DNA of 64,000 nucleotides from Blastocatellia bacterium (lineage in GTDB: Bacteria > Acidobacteriota > Blastocatellia > UBA7656), in NCBI GenBank assembly GCA_035275065.1, contig DATENM010000136.1:54458-118457 (forward strand). Reading direction: 5' to 3'. Position numbers and translations under genes: made by a program. The notes below the pieces were generated by a model. That model was not told the origin of the DNA, ran no database searches, and was given only the letters and a program-made list of their open reading frames with translations. Positions 8,752-17,361 of the stretch are shown one piece after another. The stretch's first letter is position 1. Each line of letters starts with the position of its first letter.

Positions 8752-8787
8752 TTCATGCCCCCGACTAATCAATGATGACTTTACGTA

Positions 8788-10038
8788 TCAAATCGCCGCC
8801 GCCGAGGTGCGCGCCGCCGGCTCGACCGCTTCGCTCTTTGTAGCCCTTGCCACACGCGCCAGAATCTCGGCAAAGCGCCCGGCGATGACCGACCAGTCGT
8901 ACTGCGCCGCTTTGCGCGCCGCTGCCGCTTCAATGCGCTGCCGCAGCGCGTCATCGCGGACCAGCTCGATGATCGCCCCGGCAAAGCTCGCGGCGTCGTC
9001 GGCCAGCCGAATGTCGCGCCCGTCTTCAACGTCCAGCCCTTCAGCGCCTATCGTTGTCGAAACCGTCGCTTTGCCCATGGCCATCGCTTCGTAAATTTTC
9101 AAGCGGGTGCCGCCGCCGATGCGTAGCGGCACGATGTTGATCATCGCCTCTTTGTAATGCTCGACGACAGACGGCACGGTGCCTGTGACCTCAATCGAGT
9201 CGTCGGCCCAGCGCGCCACTCGCGCGTGTGGGTTGCGACCGACCAGACGCAATGTCGCGTCGGGCACGGCTCGCTTGACCTGCGGCCAGACATCGCGGCA
9301 GAAGAAATCAACGCCATCAATGTTCGCCTCCCAGTCCATCGAGCCGACGAAGACGATGACCGGGCGGGTCGCGCGATGGCCGGGCGGCGCGGCGAACTGC
9401 TTGAGATCAACGCCGGTCGGCACGACGCTGATACGCTCGGCGGCGGTCATCCCGGCCATCTGCTCGCGGTCTTGATCGGATACGGCGATGACGTGATGAA
9501 AGCGGTTGACCGCGCCCCGCTCGTAGCGCGCCATCTTCGCCGCTTCGACCTTGAAGGCCAGCCGCTGAATCCAATTCGGCTCGTGTGCCGCCTGCCGCCG
9601 CCACAGCAACGATTCGACGTTGTGCTGAAAGAGCAGCGTCGGCGTGTCGAGGCGCTCAGGAAAATTCAGGGTCGCCGACAGGAAATCGCAGACCGCGACA
9701 TCAAAGCGCCGCTCGCCGAGGCGCTGGCTTAACCACTGCTCGACGGCGGGCGCATGAAACTTCGTCACCGCGTAGGGCGCGCTGCGGGGCAGGCGGCGCA
9801 GGTAATCCACCGCGCGCTCGAAGGCCGTGGCGTCGGGCGCGGCGGTGTGAATCGTCACGGCGCCGGGGAAGCGGACTTGAAGGTTCTGCTCGTAATCTTC
9901 ATCACGCGCACCGCCGTAGTAAGTCAGCAGCGTCACCGCATGGTTTGCCGCCAGCTCGCGCAGGATGTTGAACGAGCGAATCTTGCCGCCCGTGTCTACG
10001 GGCAGCAGCTTGCCGGCTTTGACCCAGAGAATTCTCAT
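8788..10038 (-). CDS. Glycosyltransferase family 4, polysaccharide locus
   Basis: 416 aa, GT-B fold. The N-terminus MRILWVKAGKLLPVDTGGK matches the donor/acceptor cleft start of sugar transferases in PEP-CTERM/EpsH-type loci. The C-terminal half carries the GT4 pattern FVGSMDWEANIDG and PLRIGGGTRLKIYEAMAMGK with the conserved EAMAMGK nucleotide-sugar helix. The ATG at 10038 overlaps the asnB stop codon in an ATGA tetranucleotide, indicating translational coupling, so the longer frame to 10089 is rejected. It transfers an unidentified sugar to a lipid-linked intermediate at the inner membrane. Confidence 0.88.
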   Translation of the reverse strand: MRILWVKAGKLLPVDTGGKIRSFNILRELAANHAVTLLTYYGGARDEDYEQNLQVRFPGAVTIHTAAPDATAFERAVDYLRRLPRSAPYAVTKFHAPAVEQWLSQRLGERRFDVAVCDFLSATLNFPERLDTPTLLFQHNVESLLWRRQAAHEPNWIQRLAFKVEAAKMARYERGAVNRFHHVIAVSDQDREQMAGMTAAERISVVPTGVDLKQFAAPPGHRATRPVIVFVGSMDWEANIDGVDFFCRDVWPQVKRAVPDATLRLVGRNPHARVARWADDSIEVTGTVPSVVEHYKEAMINIVPLRIGGGTRLKIYEAMAMGKATVSTTIGAEGLDVEDGRDIRLADDAASFAGAIIELVRDDALRQRIEAAAARKAAQYDWSVIAGRFAEILARVARATKSEAVEPAARTSAAAI

Positions 10039-12017
10039 CGTCTGATTACACCAGCCGACGACGGTTGACCGCCGACCGCTGCCAGACACGTAGGCCTAGG
10101 TTGGTGGTTGTCTGTCGTCGCTTCGCCATCGAAGAAACGGCGCTGCCAGATTTCAAAATTCACCAGCGCCCATAATCTTTCCGCATGGTTTTCGCCCGCC
10201 TGATGACGAGCGGCCAGCTCGCGCGCGTACTGCGGGTCGAAGACGCCGCGCGCCGTCGCCCGCTCGCTCAAGACATACTCATCGATGATGTGGCGATACG
10301 GGCCGCGCAGCCACGCGCCCAACGGCACCGGAAAGCCCATCTTGCGGCGCGTCAAAATCTCGCGCGGCAAAACATTCTTCATCGCCTGCCGCAGGATGTG
10401 CTTGGTTTCGATGCCGCGCAGCTTCATGCGTTCGGGCAGCCGGCAGGCGAACTCGACCAGCTTGTGATCGAGGAACGGCACACGGCTCTCAATCGAAGCC
10501 GCCATGCTCATCTGATCCTGCTTCATCAACAGCTCGTGCAGGTAAGTCTTCAGGTCGGCGGCCAGCAACTGGTCGAGCAGCGTCGCAGCGTCCGACGTGC
10601 CGATGTGCGCAAGCGACGCGTCGTACGGGCCGCCTTCGCGCATCTGCTCGCGGGCCTGAGGCGTAAATAGCGGTTGCTGCATGGCGCGCGTAAAGACCGC
10701 GAAGTTGTCGAAGTAGATGTGCTGTAGCTCAGGCTCTAGACAGAAAAACGTGCGCGTCAGCTTCTGCCGCAAGCGCGAGCTGCCCGGCCAGCCTTGAATC
10801 GTTTGCGCGACGGCGCTCTTCACCCATGCCGGGGCGAATTGATGATAGCGGCGTCCGAGCGCCAGGTTATAAACCGTCTTGCGATACTTGTCATAACCGG
10901 CCAGCAATTCGTCCGAGCCTTCGCCGGTCAGCACGACTTTCACATGCCGGCTCGCCAGCTCCGAGACGAAGTAAAGCGGCACGCTCGACGGGTGGGCAAT
11001 CGGCTCGTCTTCCTGATAGACCATCCGCGGCAGCGCCGCGAAGAATTCCTCCGGGCTGACGATGATCTCGTGATGATCGGTCTTGTAAGCACGCGCCACG
11101 ATGCGGGCATATTCCAGCTCGTTGGCTTCGCGCTCGGCAAAGGCGACCGAGAAGGTCTTGATCGGCTCACTGACCATCTGGCTCATCACCGCCGCGATGG
11201 CCGACGAATCGATGCCGCCCGACAGGAACATCCCCAGCGGCACATCGCTCATCAGCCGCAGTTTGACCGCTTCGCGGAATAGCTCGTCGAAGCGCGCGAC
11301 GTAATCGGCGTCGCTCAGTTGGTCGTCCGCCTTGCTGAAGCTGACATCCCAATAGCGATTGATCTCGACGCTGCCGTTTTGCCACTCAAGAGTGTGGCCG
11401 GGCAGCAAGCGCTTGACGCCGCGAAACAGCGTCGCTTCGCCGGTGGTGGCGCGGTTGGCGGCATAATCCGCAAGCGCCGCGTAATTCAATTCGGGCTTGA
11501 TCGCGCCGGCCTCAAGCAGCGCCTTGATCTCAGAGGCGAAGTGCAATGTGCCGTCCGCGTCGAGCGTGTAATAAAGCGGTTTGATGCCGAGGCGGTCACG
11601 GGCCAGCAGTAAGCGGCGGGCGGAGCGGTCCCAGATGGCGAAGGCGAACATGCCGCGCAGGTATTCAACCGCGCGGCGTCCGTGCTCTTCGTAGAGGTGA
11701 AGGATCGTTTCCGTGTCGCAGTGCGAGCGGTAGCGGTGGCCGCGCGCTTCGAGATCGGCGCGATAGTCGCCGTGGTTGTAGACTTCGCCGTTGTAGACGA
11801 TGGCGATTGTGTCGTCTTCGTTGAACATCGGCTGGTGGCCGCCCGCGAGGTCAACGATGGATAGCCGGCGATGGCCGAGCGCGACTTGCGAATCAACCAG
11901 CAGCCCGGCATCGTCGGGACCGCGATGCACGAGGGTGTCGCGCATGCGTGCGACCGCCGCGCCGTCAACGCGACGCCGCGAGTGGTCGGGGATGGCTATG
12001 CCGCAGATTCCGCACAT
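10035..12017 (-). CDS. asnB: AsnB-type glutamine amidotransferase/asparagine synthase (copy 1)
   Basis: 660 aa, class-II glutamine amidotransferase plus ATP-dependent synthetase domain. The nucleophile Cys2 is in MCGICGI. The ATP pyrophosphatase loop is SGGIDSS and a second nucleotide motif GEGSDELLAGY follows. Proteins of this family in polysaccharide loci convert sugar carboxylates into amides rather than making free asparagine. The natural C-terminus appears to be near WQRRFFDGE; about 28 extra residues continue to the stop. The DNA there (about 10050-10125) shows an imperfect inverted pattern with period 7, possibly a repeat element read into the gene. It is 6 bases after the heparinase-like gene and coupled to the GT4 gene. 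Confidence 0.9.
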   Translation of the reverse strand: MCGICGIAIPDHSRRRVDGAAVARMRDTLVHRGPDDAGLLVDSQVALGHRRLSIVDLAGGHQPMFNEDDTIAIVYNGEVYNHGDYRADLEARGHRYRSHCDTETILHLYEEHGRRAVEYLRGMFAFAIWDRSARRLLLARDRLGIKPLYYTLDADGTLHFASEIKALLEAGAIKPELNYAALADYAANRATTGEATLFRGVKRLLPGHTLEWQNGSVEINRYWDVSFSKADDQLSDADYVARFDELFREAVKLRLMSDVPLGMFLSGGIDSSAIAAVMSQMVSEPIKTFSVAFAEREANELEYARIVARAYKTDHHEIIVSPEEFFAALPRMVYQEDEPIAHPSSVPLYFVSELASRHVKVVLTGEGSDELLAGYDKYRKTVYNLALGRRYHQFAPAWVKSAVAQTIQGWPGSSRLRQKLTRTFFCLEPELQHIYFDNFAVFTRAMQQPLFTPQAREQMREGGPYDASLAHIGTSDAATLLDQLLAADLKTYLHELLMKQDQMSMAASIESRVPFLDHKLVEFACRLPERMKLRGIETKHILRQAMKNVLPREILTRRKMGFPVPLGAWLRGPYRHIIDEYVLSERATARGVFDPQYARELAARHQAGENHAERLWALVNFEIWQRRFFDGEATTDNHQPRPTCLAAVGGQPSSAGVIRR

Positions 12018-12023
12018 AGATGC

Positions 12024-14540
12024 TCAAGCCCTGTCGGTCAACACCCAGCCTGATTCTTCGAGAGCAAAAGCGACGTTTGCGCATTCAGATGAAACGATGA
12101 AGCGCGCGCCGTTAATCACGACGCTTGGAGGAGGCTGGCTAAATGATAATTCAAAACCGCTTGCGTCGTGAATAGTAATTTCAAGCGCGCCATCTGTTTG
12201 GTTAATTTCCGCGAAGCCAATCAGTGAGGCTGAATGCAGCGCCAGGCGGTTGGCGATCTCGATTCGCCTGCCCCGCGCGAGGCAGGCGCGAATGAATCGC
12301 TGATTGACGAATCGCGCCACGGCTATCTCGGCTTGCGCCGTGAGCGGTTCGCTTGCGCCATCGCCGGTGATGACGACATCGAGCGTGTCGCTATCAGTGA
12401 GCCGATAAGCCTGGCCTGGGAGCGCGGGCGGCTCGCCCGCCTGAATGGATGCGGTTTGAGAGACGGCGGGCCGCCCGCCCGCGCTCCCAGGAATAATGAA
12501 GGTAAGTAGCTCTTGCCGGCCCGCGCCTTCGGTTTCGATCACGGCAACCGGAGCCGCCTGGCGCTCGGCGTAAGTGCGCGACACCCAGCCGCTTTCAATG
12601 CGCGAGGCGAGCGGCGACGTGCTGAAAGCTTTTATCAAGAGCCGGCCTTGAGGTGACGTTGCGTTGATGAGACTGGCTTGCGCGGCGGCTTCGCAGCCGG
12701 CGGCGAAGTGATAGCGCGCCGCGTAACGGTGCGCCGCCCGCGCCGTAAAGCGGTCGCGCACGATCAAGTATGAAGGCCATTCGGCATCGCTCGCTTTGAC
12801 CAGCAGCACAGCGCGACGATGTGTGACCGGGTCGGGCAAACGCTCGTAGCCGTTGTGCGCGCCATCAAAATAAACGAAGCCACGACCATCGAAGAACTCA
12901 CGCGCCAGAGGCTCGGCGACCTGCGCCCATGCGAACGGCCCCGCGGAAACAGATTGCTGCTCGCCGTCAACCGTGACCGTATTGTGCGCCTCGGTCGAGC
13001 GGAACCAATCGCGCATTCCCGCATCGCCCGTGTAAGTGAACGTGCCGGAGTCAACCAGCCACGACGTGCCGCAGGCAGCAAACTCGAGCGCCAGTTGATC
13101 GGCGTGCGCGTGGCCGCACGACTGTACGCCGTGCGGGCCGCAATCGATCACCGCGTAGGCCGCCGCTTCCGTCCAGCCATCACGCATCACGAAGTAGCCG
13201 CTCTCTGAAAAGGCTTGCGCGTCGCAGGCGGGCGGCTGCGCCGGTATCGCGTCGAATCGCGCCAGGGCTTCGGGGCCGAGCAGCCAGAGCGTTTCCGCCG
13301 CCGACTTTCCGGCAACCTGTTTCCAGTCGCCGCGATTCATCAACACCGCGCCGGTCGCCAGCGTGTCGCGGAAATCGTCCGCCGGTCGCGCGCCCAGTTG
13401 CATCAGCCTGCCGCCATCGTCATCACCCATCAACGACGCGCGGCCATCGGGGCGCGTCGTCCACATCAGAACATCTAGCGCCTTCGTCAGCCGCGCTTCG
13501 ACTTCAACCGGCAGTGTCAGATTCATCGCGCCGGCCAGCACCATCAGGTGCAGGTAAAAGTCTACGGTGTAGCGGTGATAATAAGTCGTCTGCTCGAAAT
13601 AGACGCCATCCTGGCGAATGTGGATCGGCAGTTGTTCGACGAGAATCCGCAGGCCGGCGGCGCGCCAGCCGGCGGCACGGCGCAATTCCGGCAAGGCTGA
13701 GCCGAGGTAGAACAAGCCGAGCGCTTCGCCGGTCAGGTGCGTGTTTGGGCTGAAATAGGTCGAGAGATATTTTTCGATGTGCCGCCCGTGGGCGATCAGG
13801 CATTTCAGCAAGCGCGCCACGAATGCCGCGTCGAGCGCCGGCGAATCAATCAGCAGATGTAGCGCCCATAGCCAGGCAATCGCGCGAAAGCTCAATTCCA
13901 GACTGCTCGCCCAGTTGATGCCGCGCCCCGTGGGGTTCGCGTCCATCCATGCAGCCGCCTGCTCGACGAAAGCCTGGGCAAAGCGCTCGTCGCCGGTCAT
14001 CCAGTACGCCTGCCCGAAGGCGACGAAGTGGGCGCAGCGATTCAGCTCCCAGGTGATCTTCTTGTCGCCAGCAAGCTCAGGGTCTAAATAAGCGATGCGG
14101 CTCCAGTGGTCGAGCGGCGCGCGTTTGCCCGCACGCGGTTCGAGGTGCCAGTCAATCGGCGAGCCGAAGCTCAGGTCTTTGAGGCCGAGCAGGTCGAAGC
14201 GCCCGCGCCGCGCCCGTTCGGCGCGTTCAATGATGGCGGCGCGTTCAGCCGCGAAGCATTCGGCCATCAACTCGGTAATTGCGGCGCGGTGCTGAAGCGC
14301 CGGCAAAAATGCGGCGGTATGCGCGCCTCTGCGCCGGCCTTCAAGCAAGCGCGCGGCGCTGCCGGTGGCAGTGCCATTGCGCGAGGCGGCAGTGATTTCG
14401 CGGCGCAATGCGGATTCGCTCAACTCGCGCGTGCCGAGCAATCGCTCGCTCGCCTTGGCCAGCTCTTGCCGGCCACGCACGCCAAACTCGCGCAGGCTCC
14501 TGCCGCGCAGCTTTTTCAGTTGTGCAATACCGATCTGCAT
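12024..14540 (-). CDS. Heparinase II/III or alginate-lyase-like protein with in-frame repeat
   Basis: 838 aa. The N-terminal half is an alpha/alpha-toroid of the alginate-lyase/heparinase type (HFVAFGQAYWMTGDERFAQ, INWASSLELSFRAIAWLWAL, YFSPNTHLTGEALGLFYLG). The C-terminal half is the heparinase II/III beta-sandwich with GHAHADQLALEF and WLVDSGTFTYTGD, matching the family's HGHAD region. Such lyases trim or edit uronic-acid polymers, which fits algD two genes downstream. No signal peptide is evident, so cytoplasmic action or export by another route must be considered. A 77-bp palindrome (12415-12491) is inserted in frame near the C-terminus, adding about 26 residues (PGSAGGRPAV...GEPPALPGQ). 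The family is clear; substrate is inferred. Confidence 0.85.
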   Translation of the reverse strand: MQIGIAQLKKLRGRSLREFGVRGRQELAKASERLLGTRELSESALRREITAASRNGTATGSAARLLEGRRRGAHTAAFLPALQHRAAITELMAECFAAERAAIIERAERARRGRFDLLGLKDLSFGSPIDWHLEPRAGKRAPLDHWSRIAYLDPELAGDKKITWELNRCAHFVAFGQAYWMTGDERFAQAFVEQAAAWMDANPTGRGINWASSLELSFRAIAWLWALHLLIDSPALDAAFVARLLKCLIAHGRHIEKYLSTYFSPNTHLTGEALGLFYLGSALPELRRAAGWRAAGLRILVEQLPIHIRQDGVYFEQTTYYHRYTVDFYLHLMVLAGAMNLTLPVEVEARLTKALDVLMWTTRPDGRASLMGDDDGGRLMQLGARPADDFRDTLATGAVLMNRGDWKQVAGKSAAETLWLLGPEALARFDAIPAQPPACDAQAFSESGYFVMRDGWTEAAAYAVIDCGPHGVQSCGHAHADQLALEFAACGTSWLVDSGTFTYTGDAGMRDWFRSTEAHNTVTVDGEQQSVSAGPFAWAQVAEPLAREFFDGRGFVYFDGAHNGYERLPDPVTHRRAVLLVKASDAEWPSYLIVRDRFTARAAHRYAARYHFAAGCEAAAQASLINATSPQGRLLIKAFSTSPLASRIESGWVSRTYAERQAAPVAVIETEGAGRQELLTFIIPGSAGGRPAVSQTASIQAGEPPALPGQAYRLTDSDTLDVVITGDGASEPLTAQAEIAVARFVNQRFIRACLARGRRIEIANRLALHSASLIGFAEINQTDGALEITIHDASGFELSFSQPPPSVVINGARFIVSSECANVAFALEESGWVLTDRA
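12415..12491. repeat. Palindromic repeat inserted in frame inside the heparinase-like gene
   Basis: The ends CCTGGGAGCGCGGGCGG and its complement lie at 12415 and 12491, with a second GCCCGCC/GGCGGGC pairing inside and a 20-odd base centre. This CTGGGAGCGCGGGCG palindrome resembles dispersed elements of several bacterial phyla. Here it lies inside an open reading frame, keeps the frame and encodes a Gly/Pro/Ala-rich insert with GEPPALPG at its end. Confidence 0.82.
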
Positions 14541-14860
14541 CCCTCTGCCTTCATCACCCGCGCCGACACCGCTGCCCTAAAATGCTTGATGCATTCAACG
14601 AAGAGAAATGACAATTGGCGGCAGGTTTCCAAAATCCTCGGAGGGCAGGCGCGAGAAGGGCGTCGCCATCATCACCAGGCCGGGCTATTACGCGCACCGC
14701 GGCGACGGCGCAGGCAAGGAAGAAAGAAACCACCCATGAACAGACGGCGGCGGCGCCGAGCGACGCGGCGAGGGAAAGACGGAAACGAACCGCTCATCTT
14801 TACCCGTGTCGCCGCGTCGCCTTCCGACCATCGGTCGGCGGCTCATCTGTGGTTGCTTTT
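14541..14860. other. 320-bp intergenic region inside the polysaccharide locus
   Basis: Between the methyltransferase stop and the heparinase-like start, both minus strand. I saw no coding frame with family resemblance, no clear terminator and no strong sigma-70 promoter. Its length, against gaps of 0-85 bases elsewhere in the locus, suggests it could hold a promoter for the downstream half or the remains of a lost gene. Confidence 0.5.
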
Positions 14861-15739
14861 CTATTGGGTCTTTTCAAACACGAATTCGTTGCAGCCCAGG
14901 CCGACGCCGCCGCATTTCAACTTCGTTAGTCGAAAGCCGCGCGCTTTGTAAAACTCGAAAATTTCTTCGGGCGCGGCGGCCTCGTATGGGTAGCCGCCGA
15001 CCCAATCAACGATGTCGCGCCAGCGGCTCATGCCGCGCGCGATGCCTCTGCCGCGCCACGTCCTGAGCCATTCAAACAGCCGCCCGCCGACGAGCGCCGA
15101 GAGCGCCGCCTTGGCTTCGAGCGGTGCCATGACGATCATCGTAAAGGGCACGCGCAACCAGCGCGGCAGGGTGTTGTACGTCTTCTTGATCCTTTTCCAG
15201 CGCGCCGTCTGGCTGCCGGTGTCGTTATAGATCGCGACCCAGAGCTTGCCGCCCACGGCGACCGGCAACCGCGCATGGTCGAGCGCCTGCCACATCGCGC
15301 CGGTGTGATGTAGCACGCCCCACGAATAGACCACGTCGAATTCCCCCAGCGAGCCGACGTAATCGGCGTCGAGCGCCGAGGCTTCGGCAATCGCCCATTG
15401 CGGGTCGCCGGGGAAGTAGCGCCGGCGCAACTCGGTCGTGCAGGCGACCGATTGCGGGTCGTAGTCGAATGAGTGAACCCGTGCGCCCAATCGTCGCGCC
15501 GCCAGCGAGAACAAGCCGCTGCCCGAGCCGATGTCGAGGAAGCGTTTGCCGCTCAAGGTTTCGACTTCGAGCATCTTCTTCAGCGAGGCTTCGGCGTCGG
15601 CAATGCGCTTGTCGTCCAGGAGATCGAGAAAGCGGCTCCAGTTCTTGCCGAACTCGAAACGCTCGCCTTTGCGCACTTCTTCGGTGTGCGCGTGGGTTGC
15701 CCGCGCCATTTGCGTGATCGTGTGTGGTTCTGCGCTCAT
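14861..15739 (-). CDS. Class I SAM-dependent methyltransferase
   Basis: 292 aa. The SAM-binding motif I is FLDIGSGSGLFSLAARRLGA, with an acidic residue after strand 2 (HSFDYDPQSV) and the motif VVYSWGVLHHTG after strand 4. The C-terminal third has the basic/aromatic segment RLFEWLRTWRGRGIARGMSRWRDIVDWVGGYPYE found in methyltransferases of surface-polysaccharide loci. It probably O-methylates a sugar or lipid-linked intermediate. It is 11 bases after the GT39-like gene, so it belongs to the same transcript. The acceptor is unknown. Confidence 0.85.
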   Translation of the reverse strand: MSAEPHTITQMARATHAHTEEVRKGERFEFGKNWSRFLDLLDDKRIADAEASLKKMLEVETLSGKRFLDIGSGSGLFSLAARRLGARVHSFDYDPQSVACTTELRRRYFPGDPQWAIAEASALDADYVGSLGEFDVVYSWGVLHHTGAMWQALDHARLPVAVGGKLWVAIYNDTGSQTARWKRIKKTYNTLPRWLRVPFTMIVMAPLEAKAALSALVGGRLFEWLRTWRGRGIARGMSRWRDIVDWVGGYPYEAAAPEEIFEFYKARGFRLTKLKCGGVGLGCNEFVFEKTQ

Positions 15740-15750
15740 CTGTTCCTTCT

Positions 15751-17343
15751 CTATCTGCCGGTTGAATGACTGGCGCGCGCTGCCGGCGGGGCATCGGCAA
15801 GCGCGTAGATGCGATAAAACGATTGGTCGTAGACCAGCTTGTACTGCGTCGTCAGCAGCCGGTCAATGTGTGCGTAGATGGCGGGCCGTTCGACCTGCGA
15901 GCCTTGAAACGACTCTGCGTAGATTTCATCAACGACGACGAAGTCGGGGCGCTTGCCGCTGTAGTAGCCGAGAAACGAATCGTCAATCAGGTGCTCGTTG
16001 AAGCCGAGCGCAAAGCCCAGCTCGGCGCTTCCCATAATCAAGGTCGAAGGCTGCATGTGGCTCTTCAAATAATCGGTGGCCGGCTCGTAGCTGGCGCGGT
16101 ATTCGTTCGCCCGCATGCGCTGGACGACGCCACCGACTTGCAGCAGCAGCAACGCCGCGACTGCTGCGGCGATGGCTAGGCGCGGCACACGCGCCGCCTC
16201 CCAGGTGTGCACGAGCCAGGTCGCCAGCAACGCCGTGTAGAGCGGCACGATGTGAACCAGGTACCAGGCGAGCTTCTGCCCATCAAGCACCGCCATGATG
16301 ACGAAGTAGATCGTCGTCAGCAGCAGTAGCGCCCGCAAGCCGCGCGACTGGCGAATCCGCCGCGTCGCAAACGCGCCGACGATGCCGGCGAGGTAGGCGA
16401 CCAGAATGAGCGCTTTCACACGGGCGATGGCTGAATGGCCCGGCGATTGATCGCCGAGTCCGAAAGCGGCGCGATAACGCTCGGTGAATTCATGCAGGAA
16501 GCCCAGCCACGGCGCGCGCAAGCCTTGCAGCCTGCCGGCGGTCGTCGCGTTGGCTTTGAACTGTGCGGCGAATACGGTCGGGTCTTGCAGAATGTAGAGG
16601 CCCCAGCCCATCGCGCCGATCACGTAAGGCACGGCGGCCAGCGCCACATAACGCCACTTGATTCGCCGGCGATCAAAGTAGAGCGTCAGGAAGATGAGGC
16701 CGGCGAAATGCAGGATGCCCATGAAGTGCGTCAGGCCGCTGGCGGCGACCAGCGTGTGGCCGGCCAGCACCGCCCATGCGAAATGGTTTTCGCGCAGCGA
16801 CAGGTAAGCCGCCAATCCGGCGAATCCGAGCGCCGCGCACATCAAGTCCATGCGCCCGAATGACGCGCCCATCACGAAGCTGTAATCCACGGCCAGCAGC
16901 GCCGCGGTCAGTAAAGCGACGCGGTAATCCGTCGCCAGCCGCTTCATGATGACGAACCACGCGACGAGCGCCACCAGTCCGAAGAATGCCGACAGCAACC
17001 GCAGCGACAGCAGGCTGAAGCCGAACAGCTTGTACCAGCCGGCCTGCGTCACCAGGTGCAGCGGCAGCACCCAGTAAGTGTGTTGATTGATGCCCGGCAG
17101 CCAACTCGTCCCATCGAGCACGGGCGAGCCCATCGAGCCCGTGGTCGCCAGGTTATAACCTGGCGACGCGAACCAGCCTTCATCGCTCCACGGTCGCCGG
17201 CTGATCGAGGTGCCGAAGGTCAATGCGACATAGATTACAACAACGCCTGCCGCGATACTGATGGCGAGACGGCGGGAATTGAGCGCCGCGAGCAGCGGGC
17301 GGCGGGAAGTTGTCGGTTGGGTGAGTGCTTGCGCCGTTGCCAT
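15751..17343 (-). CDS. GT39-like polytopic membrane glycosyltransferase
   Basis: 530 aa with roughly ten or more predicted membrane spans. The first large external loop after span 1 carries the acidic pair SDEGW (Asp54-Glu55), the catalytic signature of the ArnT/PMT-type GT-C enzymes that use polyprenyl-phosphate sugars on the outer face of the inner membrane. A soluble C-terminal segment (about residue 420 on) follows the last span. Its likely role is adding a sugar to the growing polymer or to a lipid carrier. It is 18 bases after the GT4 gene. Confidence 0.83.
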   Translation of the reverse strand: MATAQALTQPTTSRRPLLAALNSRRLAISIAAGVVVIYVALTFGTSISRRPWSDEGWFASPGYNLATTGSMGSPVLDGTSWLPGINQHTYWVLPLHLVTQAGWYKLFGFSLLSLRLLSAFFGLVALVAWFVIMKRLATDYRVALLTAALLAVDYSFVMGASFGRMDLMCAALGFAGLAAYLSLRENHFAWAVLAGHTLVAASGLTHFMGILHFAGLIFLTLYFDRRRIKWRYVALAAVPYVIGAMGWGLYILQDPTVFAAQFKANATTAGRLQGLRAPWLGFLHEFTERYRAAFGLGDQSPGHSAIARVKALILVAYLAGIVGAFATRRIRQSRGLRALLLLTTIYFVIMAVLDGQKLAWYLVHIVPLYTALLATWLVHTWEAARVPRLAIAAAVAALLLLQVGGVVQRMRANEYRASYEPATDYLKSHMQPSTLIMGSAELGFALGFNEHLIDDSFLGYYSGKRPDFVVVDEIYAESFQGSQVERPAIYAHIDRLLTTQYKLVYDQSFYRIYALADAPPAARASHSTGR

Positions 17344-17361
17344 GTCAGTTGCCTGTTGCCC

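Noticed and set aside
7459..8775. A 438-codon plus-strand frame opposite algD
   Set aside because: Same reason: antisense to a well-supported gene, low-complexity Arg/Asp/Ala-rich translation.
10045..10125. A possible seventh heptamer-armed hairpin at the 3' end of asnB copy 1
   Set aside because: Period-7 patterns (TGACCGC/CGACCGC and GGTTGGT/GGTTGTC) and inverted pairing are visible but only about 16 of 22 positions pair; too weak to call as a feature, noted in the gene entry.
14106..14951. A plus-strand 281-codon frame spanning the 320-bp gap in the polysaccharide locus
   Set aside because: Most of it is antisense to the heparinase-like gene and the rest is Arg-rich low complexity.
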